Shown one piece after another: positions 54,436 through 63,247 of a stretch of DNA of 64,000 nt. Position 1 is the first letter of the stretch; every line of letters begins with the position of its first letter. The notes under the pieces are model-generated. The model searched no databases. It had not been told where the DNA came from and saw nothing but the letters and a program-made list of their open reading frames with translations. The stretch lies in NCBI RefSeq assembly GCF_005925325.1, contig NZ_SRMP01000005.1, positions 496,001-560,000 of the forward strand, read 5' to 3'. The translations under genes and the position numbers were made by a program. Source of the DNA: Pedobacter helvus (GTDB taxonomy: Bacteria > Bacteroidota > Bacteroidia > Sphingobacteriales > Sphingobacteriaceae).

Positions 54436-55957
54436 TACCGGAAATAGAGTTTTTTAAAACTGTGTTTCCGGTTTTTTTATTTTGTAACTCCTTGTTTCTC
54501 ATATAGATTAACTCAGCTCCTTCACTCATTCTACCGGTTCGATGTTTTTTGCCGTCAAACAGCCATTTATTGGGAAAAAGCGTCGCAATGATCGTTCGCT
54601 TGTGATCGACGTCAGAATCCTCATACAGCCGAATGATGTCCCTAAGGTTCTCCAAGGCCTTTTTTATGGTTTTTTCAATTTTTTTTCTTTCCTCTGTGGT
54701 TCGACCTTGCTGTAATTGGCGCGTTTTGAAGTTGGAAATCTTGGCTTGGCAGTCTTCTTTGATCTCTTGGTATTCGTCTATATCGATGATTTCGGAAAGT
54801 AGTAGGCTCTTGGCCTTTTTCACTTTGTTCTCCTGGTCTGTGATCAGCGCCAAACAACGTTTGATGTGTGTTTCCCTAGCACTTTCCTCAACGGCAACAA
54901 TGTCCATGATGATTTCTTGGTAGATTTCCATCGAGCCTGGCCTCGGGATAAGTGCCCTGAGCTCATTTTCAAAAGTCTCGTGTACCAATGAAATAGGATA
55001 TCGCACCTTACATTCATGTTTACAATGGTAGTAGTGATAATAGGCGCTGCGTCCCTTGGAGGCACTACCGGTCATCAGCCAGTCGCATTTCGGGCACATC
55101 AGAAATCCACGAAGTGGTAGCTTTTCATCAAAGGTTTGTCTGAGCGCAGGTTTTTTCTTTCTTCCTTTCATGACCTCCTGTACTTCATTGAATAGCTCCT
55201 CGCTGATCAATGCTTCGTGCTTCCCTTCTACAATCTGCATTTCCTCATCCTTGTAGGCCGGAACTACGACTTTGCCGCAATAGCAGGGATTGGTGATAGC
55301 AGACCAAAAGGAGCCCTTCGAACATTTCAGGCCACGTCTCCTAGCCATTTTCCAAATCACTTCAGTTCCGTAGATACCTTCGGAAATTCTCTCGAATGCC
55401 CATTTCATGTGGCTGGCTTCGGGTTCTATGAGCGCGATGTATTTTCTACCGCTCTCTGTGGTCAGGTTCTTATAACCGGGCAGGGCCATGCCCATCCAAC
55501 GACCTTCCTTTTTGCCGCGTCTCATGCCGAAAAATACATTTGATGCCCTACGGTCATTTTCCACTTCGGGCATGGAAAGGAAGACGGCCAGCATCATCTT
55601 GCTCTCGGGGATGGACAGGTCAAGGGGCTGGTCGATGGCCATGACCTCGATGCCGTAGCTTCTAAGGATGGAGATCATCTGGTAAGCATCTGAGGTGTTC
55701 CTGCTGAAACGGTCCCATTTGGTAAAGAGGATAAAGTCGCAGTCGTTTCCCTTGCTGCGTTTAATGTTGGATAGGAGGTTTTTCCATTCGGGGCGCTCGA
55801 ATGTTTTGGCGGAATGGTCCTCGAAGATGACTTTTCCGATGTCGATCTGTAGCCTTTGGCAGTAGGCGGTGAGCCTTTCTGCCTGGTCGCGCTGGGAGAA
55901 GCCACGGTCGGCCTGTTCGTCCGTGCTTACCCTAATGTACAAATGTGCTTTTGCCAT
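54386..55957 (-). CDS. Large serine recombinase (site-specific integrase)
   Basis: It cuts and joins DNA by a phosphoserine link. The resolvase domain (1-150) has the catalytic Ser11 in YIRVSTDEQ and Arg in KWDRFSRN. A recombinase domain follows (WMGMALPGYKNL and SKGSFWSAITNPCYCG), then a zinc ribbon (CPKCDW and HCKHEC) and a coiled coil. Its last 16 residues (MVPRAGIEPARFPIGV) are encoded on the antisense strand of the tRNA-Leu. It is much richer in GC than the neighbours. The gene is intact and probably marks one end of an integrated element. Confidence 0.92.
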   Translation of the reverse strand: MAKAHLYIRVSTDEQADRGFSQRDQAERLTAYCQRLQIDIGKVIFEDHSAKTFERPEWKNLLSNIKRSKGNDCDFILFTKWDRFSRNTSDAYQMISILRSYGIEVMAIDQPLDLSIPESKMMLAVFLSMPEVENDRRASNVFFGMRRGKKEGRWMGMALPGYKNLTTESGRKYIALIEPEASHMKWAFERISEGIYGTEVIWKMARRRGLKCSKGSFWSAITNPCYCGKVVVPAYKDEEMQIVEGKHEALISEELFNEVQEVMKGRKKKPALRQTFDEKLPLRGFLMCPKCDWLMTGSASKGRSAYYHYYHCKHECKVRYPISLVHETFENELRALIPRPGSMEIYQEIIMDIVAVEESARETHIKRCLALITDQENKVKKAKSLLLSEIIDIDEYQEIKEDCQAKISNFKTRQLQQGRTTEERKKIEKTIKKALENLRDIIRLYEDSDVDHKRTIIATLFPNKWLFDGKKHRTGRMSEGAELIYMRNKELQNKKTGNTVLKNSISGMVPRAGIEPARFPIGV

Positions 55958-55968
55958 AAATGATTGGA

Positions 55969-56166
55969 TTAAGTTTTTGGATTGATTTGCTGGTTATCTC
56001 CGTGGATGTCTGTAACCAGCTGTTTGATAGATAATTTAGCAAATCTATACATCAAATCCAAGACTTTTTTTGCCTTTTCATCTGTGATAATGGTACCGTG
56101 TTTGGCAAAGATTTCTTTAACTTTTGCTTTGGTGACTTTTCTTTTTTCAACTTCTATATAACGCAT
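55969..56166 (-). CDS. Small basic protein before the recombinase, 65 aa
   Basis: This short basic helical protein (MRYIEVEKRKVTKAKVKEIF to QINPKT) starts 11 bases ahead of the recombinase gene on the same strand and would be co-transcribed. It may be a small regulator or a recombination helper. No family is recognised. Confidence 0.6.
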   Translation of the reverse strand: MRYIEVEKRKVTKAKVKEIFAKHGTIITDEKAKKVLDLMYRFAKLSIKQLVTDIHGDNQQINPKT

Positions 56167-56220
56167 TATACTTGTTTTATTGAAACTTTAAGTAGCAATT
56201 TTAGCTAAGTGTGTGTGATG

Positions 56221-56508
56221 TTTATCTCTAGTGGGGAATAATAAATTTAGTTGATAAATTATTTATCTCTAGTAGATGCAGATTTTTTAAGAAGTTAAAG
56301 GGTGGAAGGACATGCTTTTGTCGTCGGAATTTTTGTACGATCTAGGCCTGTTGGCTAGGCTAAAGCAGAAAATGATGGAGTTGGATCCTCAACTTTCGAA
56401 CAGAATTGAGATGAAATAAAGTGTTTTTTCCGCATGCATTAATTACAATTGATTTCGATCATCTTTATCTCTAGTAGAGGCTTTACAAAGTTCTCTACTA
56501 GAGATTTT
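56221..56508. repeat. Four copies of a TATCTCTAGTAG motif
   Basis: TTTATCTCTAGT occurs at 56221, TTTATCTCTAGTAGA at 56262 and TTTATCTCTAGTAGAGG at 56464, and the inverted form CTCTACTAGAGATTTT at 56493. The third and fourth form a hairpin-like inverted repeat separated by 12 bases. The flanks between 56170 and 56822 contain no substantial ORF; a 35-codon ORF at 56312-56419 is the only one, and I cannot support it as a gene. Confidence 0.7.
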
Positions 56509-56822
56509 TCTGTTGCTAGATATGCCGCCAATGTGTTTTATTTTTTATAGATATGTTTATGTTTGAATGTATTCTAATGGATAGGATATCTGCCTATCAT
56601 AATTCTCTATAAAAAGCTTTTTTGTTAAACAAAACTTCGGTAATATAAAAGTTAGTTAACTATACTCATTTGGGACAACCTAATAATTAGATTCCGATAA
56701 GTCTATCCATTTTATCATTGAAAATCTTGAAGTTTTTTGCCCATATCACAAGTCAAATGAAAATGTTTATTGTTTGATTTGGATTCGACTTTAGTGAATC
56801 CATTGCTACTTAATAAAATAAA

Positions 56823-57725
56823 TCATTCTATGACATCAGTTTTCTTTCTTCTAAGTATCCTATACCTTTGTGGTGAAACACGCATGTTTTTCTTGAATAG
56901 CCTAGAAAAGTGAAACGGATCTTCATAGCCTAGACTGCTTGCGATATCTCTGATTTTGGTTTCGGTGCCGTATAATAGGGAGCAAGCTTTTCGAACCTTT
57001 AAGTGAATGAAGTAATCCATGGGTGGCATGCCTGTCGATTTTCGGAAAAGGTTAGAAAAATACGATACCGACAGTTGGTTTAATTCAGCAAGATTTTCCA
57101 AAGATATTTTTCTTGATAATCCTTCTTGCATATAGGAAATTGTTTTTTTAACCATATCCCTTTCATCCTGAACTTTAATACTGGTATGCTTTTCTGGATA
57201 AAGGAAAGTAGCCAGAAAATGATACAAGCATAAATTGACGTTGCTCAGGTTTTCTTTACCATAACCTAACTGTAAATTTTCATACATCGACTCCCAAAGT
57301 TGAATTCCTTTTTCGTTTAAGTGGATCTGTTTGGCTCCGTCATAAAGGTTAAGGTTGAAGCCTTTATTGAATTTTTGGAGATCTTGACCTGAAAAATGAA
57401 TCCAGTAAATTGTCCAGGGTTCCGTGTCGTCAGCACCGTAGCTCATTCTTGCTTTGGTTGCTGGAACAATGATAAATTCGTTTGCTGAAACCTCCATCCG
57501 CCGATCATCTATATTAAACCAGCCTTTACCCCGCAAACAATATATCAGTATATTCTCGCTACAACCTTCGGGGCGTTCGCGGTAATGAAACGTTGCATTA
57601 GGAAAATAGCCTATTGAGGTAACATAAAGCTGTCCCATAATGGCATTGCTTTCCATGGCGGCTTTCCAGGCTGCCTCGGGTACATAAATGTGCTTCTCAC
57701 CCTGAAAACCGTCTTTTCTTTTCAT
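56823..57725 (-). CDS. AraC-family transcriptional regulator
   Basis: The N-terminal cupin-like sensor (about 10-150) precedes a C-terminal double helix-turn-helix (about 195-295) with SLENLAELNQLSVSYFSNLF and KIRDIASSLGYEDPFHFSRLFKK. The start is placed at MKRKDGFQGEKHIYVPE, giving the usual 300 residues; an ATG 150 bases upstream would add an unlikely segment. It is divergent from susC-susD, so it probably activates that locus with the released sugar. Tandem AAAGCAGAT sites lie in the gap. Confidence 0.88.
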   Translation of the reverse strand: MKRKDGFQGEKHIYVPEAAWKAAMESNAIMGQLYVTSIGYFPNATFHYRERPEGCSENILIYCLRGKGWFNIDDRRMEVSANEFIIVPATKARMSYGADDTEPWTIYWIHFSGQDLQKFNKGFNLNLYDGAKQIHLNEKGIQLWESMYENLQLGYGKENLSNVNLCLYHFLATFLYPEKHTSIKVQDERDMVKKTISYMQEGLSRKISLENLAELNQLSVSYFSNLFRKSTGMPPMDYFIHLKVRKACSLLYGTETKIRDIASSLGYEDPFHFSRLFKKNMRVSPQRYRILRRKKTDVIE

Positions 57726-57906
57726 TTGAAGGATTTGGTTAGAAATTGGTAATGATAGTTCAACTGTATCATCTCCGATGGTAAATATAAGGAAAGCAAT
57801 TCCAAATTCTTTAAGGTAATTACATCTAAAAAAAGTAGAATAGTCCATTATAATAAATGGATATACTATTTTCATGACTTATATATAACTATAAATTTGA
57901 TTTAAT

Positions 57907-57924
57907 AAAGCAGATAAAGCAGAT
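57907..57924. promoter_or_regulatory. Tandem 9-bp direct repeat upstream of susC
   Basis: AAAGCAGAT occurs twice head to tail. A TAAATTTG box (57892-57899), matching TAnnTTTG, sits just before it. Direct repeats are the usual AraC-family operator form, so this may be the binding site. Confidence 0.4.
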
Positions 57925-57991
57925 TACTAAGTCGCTTGATGAAGTAGTTATTCTTAATTTGTTTTAACTAACCAAATAATTTAAACTAAGT

Positions 57992-60900
57992 ATGAGCCAA
58001 ACTCTACAAAAAAAATGTAAGCACCTTTATGGATTTTTCTTTTTGCTGCTCTTATTTGTAAGTAGTAATTCCTATGCACAAAATGCTGGTAAAAAAACCA
58101 TAACGGGTAAGGTTACCGACTCTTTAGGAATTGGATTGCCTGGTGTTGTAGTCGCTGTTGTTAACCAAGCAAATGTTGGTACGCAAACAGACAATAATGG
58201 TAAATTTGTACTGGACGTTAGCCAAGGACAGTTACTGAGATTTTCATTTGTTGGCTACAAAGAACAGCGTGTTACGGTTGGAGAATCAAACGTAATTAAC
58301 ATCAAACTGCTGGAAGATAATGTGATGGCAGAAGAAGTGGTAATTACGGCCCTAGGACAGCGGCAACGGAAGGAAGCTTTGGTAGGATCGGTAACCACCG
58401 TGAAGGTAGCCAATTTGAAAATTCCGTCCAGTAATTTAACCAATGCGCTTTCTGGCCAAATAGCAGGCGTAATAGGTTATCAGCGAAGCGGACAGCCAGG
58501 GCAGGATAATTCTCAGTTTTTTATTCGTGGGGTAACCACATTCGGATATAAAACAGATCCCTTAATTTTAATTGATAACGTAGAACTTACGGCATCTGAT
58601 CTCGCTCGTTTACAGGTAGATGATATCGAAAGTTTCTCTATACTTAAAGATGCCAGTGCAACTGCTTTATACGGTGCTCGTGGTGCCAATGGGGTAATTC
58701 TGGTAGCTACAAAATCTGGTAAAGAGGGCAAAGCAAAAATTAGTTTTCGATTAGAGCAATCTGCCAGTCAGGCAACTCAGAATATCGAACTGGCCGATCC
58801 GATTACCTATATGGAGCTTTACAACGAAGCTGCAATCGGTCGTAACCTTGATCCTTTGTTCACACAAAATAAGATTATCAATACTCAAAATACCATCGAT
58901 AAATCGCCAGGTTACAATGAATATGTGTATCCGGCAGTAGATTGGATGGATATGCTTTTCAAAAAAAGAACTTCTACGCAGAGAGCTAACTTGGGGATTA
59001 GTGGAGGTGGAGGTGTAGCAAGGTACTATGTTGCTGGATCTTACAATCTGGACAATGGCGTGCTGAGGGAAGATACTAGGAATAATAACGATAACAACAT
59101 CAAATTTCGCAACTACCAGTTACGTTCTAATGTAAATATCGATTTAACTAAAACCACTGAAATGGTAGTACGTCTTTCAGGTAATTTTAGTGAATATAAC
59201 GGGCCAATTGCGTCTGACGGTGGGTTTTCGACTGATTTGTATAACAAGGTAATGAACACTAGTCCTGTTTTATTTCCGGCATATTTTCCGGCCGACCAAG
59301 CAAATGCAAATGCACAGCACATTCTGTTTGGGAATACGGTAGGCAATGCGGCAAATGATATCAGAAATATTAACCCTTACGCAGCTATGTTGATGGGGCA
59401 TAAGAACTCGTCGGAATCTAGGATGTCGGCACAGTTTGAATTGAACCAAAAGTTAGATTTTGTTACAGAAGGGCTAACCTTCAGATCTATTTTCAGTACG
59501 AACCGTTATTCATATTTCGATTCGTCGATGGCTTATGCGCCATTTTATTATAGTGTGGGATCATACGATAGACAGAATAATCAATACACTCTAAACTGGT
59601 TGAATCCTTCTGTTACGGCACCGCTTAACATTGCTCGGGAATATTTGAGTTATTATCCTGGTTCGCCAAGTGTAAATACATTTTTATATGCGCAGGCTGC
59701 GGTGAACTATGATCGTACTTTTGGAAATCATACCGTTAGTACAACATTAATTGGTACGGCTCAACAGACTCGCTATAATAATGCTAGAGATCCAAAAACC
59801 GACCAGCCAACCTTACAATATTCTCTGCCTTACCGCAATATTGGTTTAGCTGGAAGGTTAACCTATTCGTATAAAAATCGTTATTTCATCGAAAGTAACT
59901 TTGGCTACAATGGGTCGGAGCGTTTTTCGGAAAACCATCGCTTCGGTTTTTTCCCAACTATTGGAGCGGGATGGATTGTATCTAATGAGGAATTCTGGAA
60001 AGGTGGAATTGCAAATGTGGTAAACCGCTTGAAACTACGTGGAAGCTTCGGTATTGTGGGTAATGATGCCATCGGCTCGCAACGGTTTTTTTATAAATCT
60101 GATGTTAACTTAAATGGAGGTGGTAACTATGCGGAGTTTGGTTTTAACGGAGGTTCTAACCGACCTGGCGTTTACATTAATAGCTACGAAAACACTGACA
60201 TTACTTGGGAAACTTCTAGACAGACCAACCTTGCACTAGAGGCCACCTTGTTCAAAAACTTGAGTATCATTGCTGAAGCTTACAATAACTATAGATACGA
60301 TATTTATATGTTACGTAGAACAGTGCCTAGTACCCTTGGCCTAGAAGCTATCAACAGGGACGGAATACCGGATATTGGCGCAAATATCGGCGTTGCCCGA
60401 TCTCGAGGAGTGGATTTGTCGCTAGATTATAAATTCAATGCCAATGCTTTTTCTTTTGCTGTGCGTGGGAACATGACTTTTGCGAAAAATAAATACATCA
60501 ATTATGAGGAACCGCAATGGGCGGAAGCTTACCGATACACCACCGGACAGCCGATCAGCAGAAACTATGGATACATTGCTGAACGATTGTTTGTAGACGA
60601 TAAAGAGGTGGCCAATTCGCCAACACAAATTTTCTCTACTGGAGGCAAAGCGCCAAGAGGTGGCGACATCAAGTATAAAGATTTAAATAATGATGGTAAA
60701 ATTGATGATGCAGATAAGGCTTACATTGGTTTCCCTCAGTCGCCGGAGTTGGTTTATGGTTTTGGTTTCAGTTCATCTTACAAAGGTTTCGATTTATCAG
60801 CATTTTTAACCGGACAGGGTAGAATGACTTTCTTTATCAAGCCTGAAAAGATAAGTCCTTTTGTACCAACAGATGATAAAAGAAAAGTAAATCCTTTTGA

Positions 60901-61282
60901 TGGTGGAGATGGAGATTACTTTGGTAATACGCAGTTGTTGAAAGATTTTGCGAACAACCATTGGTCTCCAGAAAATCAAAACCTCTATGCACTCTATCCA
61001 CGAATGGCAGTTACCAGACAAGATTTGGAAAATAATGCTCAAACCAGCACCTGGTGGATGAGAAATGGCAGGTTGATTCGCTTAAAATCAGTTGAGTTAG
61101 GTTATACCTTGCCTCAGCAAGTTTCTAAAAGGCTCAAACTATCAAGCTGTAGGGTTTATTTCAACGGCCTAAACCTAATTACCTGGTCGCCCTTTAAAAT
61201 GTGGGATCCTGAACAGGGAGGGAATGGTTTTGCCTACCCGATACAGAAAGTGTTCAATGTTGGTTTAAACGTAACATTATAA
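57992..61282 (+). CDS. SusC-like TonB-linked outer-membrane transporter
   Basis: A signal peptide (ending SYAQ) leads to a carboxypeptidase-D-like domain (TITGKVTDSLGIGLPGVVVAV), a TonB-box-like stretch (EEVVITALGQ), a plug domain (LSGQIAGVIGYQRSG and FFIRGVTTFG) and a 22-strand barrel. Together with SusD it imports a polysaccharide fragment across the outer membrane. It lacks the STN extension used by anti-sigma-controlled transporters, in keeping with control by the AraC protein divergent to it. Its stop overlaps the susD start by one base. Confidence 0.95.
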   Translation: MSQTLQKKCKHLYGFFFLLLLFVSSNSYAQNAGKKTITGKVTDSLGIGLPGVVVAVVNQANVGTQTDNNGKFVLDVSQGQLLRFSFVGYKEQRVTVGESNVINIKLLEDNVMAEEVVITALGQRQRKEALVGSVTTVKVANLKIPSSNLTNALSGQIAGVIGYQRSGQPGQDNSQFFIRGVTTFGYKTDPLILIDNVELTASDLARLQVDDIESFSILKDASATALYGARGANGVILVATKSGKEGKAKISFRLEQSASQATQNIELADPITYMELYNEAAIGRNLDPLFTQNKIINTQNTIDKSPGYNEYVYPAVDWMDMLFKKRTSTQRANLGISGGGGVARYYVAGSYNLDNGVLREDTRNNNDNNIKFRNYQLRSNVNIDLTKTTEMVVRLSGNFSEYNGPIASDGGFSTDLYNKVMNTSPVLFPAYFPADQANANAQHILFGNTVGNAANDIRNINPYAAMLMGHKNSSESRMSAQFELNQKLDFVTEGLTFRSIFSTNRYSYFDSSMAYAPFYYSVGSYDRQNNQYTLNWLNPSVTAPLNIAREYLSYYPGSPSVNTFLYAQAAVNYDRTFGNHTVSTTLIGTAQQTRYNNARDPKTDQPTLQYSLPYRNIGLAGRLTYSYKNRYFIESNFGYNGSERFSENHRFGFFPTIGAGWIVSNEEFWKGGIANVVNRLKLRGSFGIVGNDAIGSQRFFYKSDVNLNGGGNYAEFGFNGGSNRPGVYINSYENTDITWETSRQTNLALEATLFKNLSIIAEAYNNYRYDIYMLRRTVPSTLGLEAINRDGIPDIGANIGVARSRGVDLSLDYKFNANAFSFAVRGNMTFAKNKYINYEEPQWAEAYRYTTGQPISRNYGYIAERLFVDDKEVANSPTQIFSTGGKAPRGGDIKYKDLNNDGKIDDADKAYIGFPQSPELVYGFGFSSSYKGFDLSAFLTGQGRMTFFIKPEKISPFVPTDDKRKVNPFDGGDGDYFGNTQLLKDFANNHWSPENQNLYALYPRMAVTRQDLENNAQTSTWWMRNGRLIRLKSVELGYTLPQQVSKRLKLSSCRVYFNGLNLITWSPFKMWDPEQGGNGFAYPIQKVFNVGLNVTL

Positions 61283-63213
61283 TGAAAAACATTTCCAAAT
61301 ACTCCAAAAATATTTTTGCATTTGTATTGCTATGCACAATTTTTTCCTGCAAAAAATACCTCGATATCACACCAGAGAACTTAGGTACGCTAGATTATGC
61401 TTTTCGTAACAGAAATGAAGCTGAAAATTATCTCTATGGCTGCTATGCCTATCTACAAAGGTCAACAGATGTGGCTACAAATCCAGGGTTTACAACTTCG
61501 GGAGAGCTTATTTATTCCAATTCTTTGGATAATTTCTTAGGCTTTAACCGCACAGGTTTCAATCTTTTGCGAGGTACGCAGAATGCCGCAAATCCAGGTT
61601 TAAATGCCTGGGATGGAAATGAAGGAAGCTATAGCATGTTCCGTTCGATCAGACTTTGCAACATCATGTTGGAAAATATTGATAAGCCTATTGATTTATC
61701 ATCCGCTGAGAAAAAGCGTTGGATTGCCGAGGCTAAGTTTTTAAAGGCTTATTACCATTATGTGCTTTTCAAAATGTATGGTCCAATCCCTTTGATCAAA
61801 AATAATCTGTCGATCTCGGCCTCTACTGATGAGGTACGTATCAAACGATCTACGGTAGATGAGTCTGTTAATTACATCGTTTCATTGCTTGACGAAGCTA
61901 TTCCAGATCTTCCGCCTTCAATCTCAAATCAAACGATGGAACTGGGTAGGGTTACAAGTATAATTGCGCTTGCTGTTAAAGCCGAAGTACTTGCAACATC
62001 CGCAAGTCCTTTATTTAATGGTAATCCTGATTATATCAGTTTTAAGGATAAAGATGGAATAAGCTTGTTTCCACAAAGTTTTGATGCGCAAAAATGGCAA
62101 AAGGCTGCGGATGCAGCGAAAACAGCGATTACAGCTGCTGAAGGACAGGGGATAAAGCTTTACACTTTTACAGCTCCGGTAACTGTTGGCGCATTATCAG
62201 ACTCTTTGAAGCGAACGCTTGATGTTCAAAATGCAGTGACGGAGCGATGGGAGTTAAATCCTGAAATTATCTGGGCCTCTAATCCAGCATTTGGTTATCA
62301 GGGATTTGCCACGCCACGCCTTACTGAAAAGTCTGCAGTGAACGCTTTTTCTAATCCGTCCACGTTTTCGGCACCAATTTCTACCCAAGAATTATTCTAT
62401 ACGGTCAATGGTGTACCTATCAATGAAGATAAGAATTGGGACTATGCGGGAAGAAATACTATAGCTACAGGAGATTATGCCAGTCGCTACTATATCAAAG
62501 AGGGTTATCAGACAATTAAAGGGCATTTTGCAAGAGAATCAAGGTTTTATGCTGACCTTGCCTTTGACGGAGGTATCTGGTTTGGAAATGGACGTGTAGA
62601 TCCAAATAGTAGCCAAGCTCCACTTTATCATGTGGCGGCTAGAGGCTCGGGTTTTGCTGCACCTAGCGACAATATCCGCTTGAATATCACTGGATATTGG
62701 CCGAAAAAGCTGGTGAACTACCTTTCTGTGTATGATGATGGATTTCAGCCGACAGCTTTCCGTATGCCGCTGATCAGACTAGCAGGACTTTATTTACTTT
62801 ATGCCGAAGCGGTTAATGAGGTAAGTGGCCCTTCTACCGAAGTATTTACCTACGTAAATAGAGTTAGACAAAGGGCTGGCTTGCCAAGTGTTCAAGTTGC
62901 ATGGGCCAATCACTCTAAAAATCCCGATAAGTTTAATTCTAAAGACGGTTTAAGACAAATCATTCATCAGGAACGCAGGATAGAACTTTGCTTCGAAGGG
63001 CAAAGCGGCTGGGATTTAAGACGATGGAAAGAACTTCAGGCGGTGCTTACCGTTCCATTGCAAGGCTGGAGCATCAATAATGCTGAGGCGGTGAATTATT
63101 ATCGCCCTACCACGCAGTTCATTCCAGTTTTTGGTATAAAAGATTATTTATGGCCAATCAAAAACAATTCTTTGGTGGTCAACCCAAATCTGGTACAAAA
63201 TCCTTTCTGGTAA
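61282..63213 (+). CDS. SusD/RagB-like surface glycan-binding lipoprotein
   Basis: A lipoprotein signal with Cys at TIFSC precedes CKKYLDITPENLGTLDY. The TPR-rich SusD fold is visible from FLKAYYHYVLFKMYGPIPLI and the C-terminal RRIELCFEGQSGWDLRRWKE. It caps the SusC barrel and binds the glycan. The start ATG overlaps the susC stop as TAATG, so translation is coupled. The 643 residues are longer than average but within range. Confidence 0.95.
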   Translation: MKNISKYSKNIFAFVLLCTIFSCKKYLDITPENLGTLDYAFRNRNEAENYLYGCYAYLQRSTDVATNPGFTTSGELIYSNSLDNFLGFNRTGFNLLRGTQNAANPGLNAWDGNEGSYSMFRSIRLCNIMLENIDKPIDLSSAEKKRWIAEAKFLKAYYHYVLFKMYGPIPLIKNNLSISASTDEVRIKRSTVDESVNYIVSLLDEAIPDLPPSISNQTMELGRVTSIIALAVKAEVLATSASPLFNGNPDYISFKDKDGISLFPQSFDAQKWQKAADAAKTAITAAEGQGIKLYTFTAPVTVGALSDSLKRTLDVQNAVTERWELNPEIIWASNPAFGYQGFATPRLTEKSAVNAFSNPSTFSAPISTQELFYTVNGVPINEDKNWDYAGRNTIATGDYASRYYIKEGYQTIKGHFARESRFYADLAFDGGIWFGNGRVDPNSSQAPLYHVAARGSGFAAPSDNIRLNITGYWPKKLVNYLSVYDDGFQPTAFRMPLIRLAGLYLLYAEAVNEVSGPSTEVFTYVNRVRQRAGLPSVQVAWANHSKNPDKFNSKDGLRQIIHQERRIELCFEGQSGWDLRRWKELQAVLTVPLQGWSINNAEAVNYYRPTTQFIPVFGIKDYLWPIKNNSLVVNPNLVQNPFW

Positions 63214-63247
63214 AATTGAAACATGCTTAAAACTTAAGTTTAAGAAA

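Noticed and set aside
54269..54457. 62-codon ORF across the tRNA
   Set aside because: It reads through the tRNA-Leu on the sense strand and is an artefact of RNA-gene sequence.
55217..55543. 108-codon plus-strand ORF inside the recombinase gene
   Set aside because: The opposite frame is a full-length recombinase with all catalytic residues, so this is a shadow frame.
56312..56419. 35-codon ORF between the recombinase module and the AraC gene
   Set aside because: It starts with ATG but has no known family, no promoter in view and a length that chance allows in AT-rich DNA.
56221..56508. CRISPR array
   Set aside because: There are only four short motif copies with unequal spacing and mixed orientation, and no cas genes.
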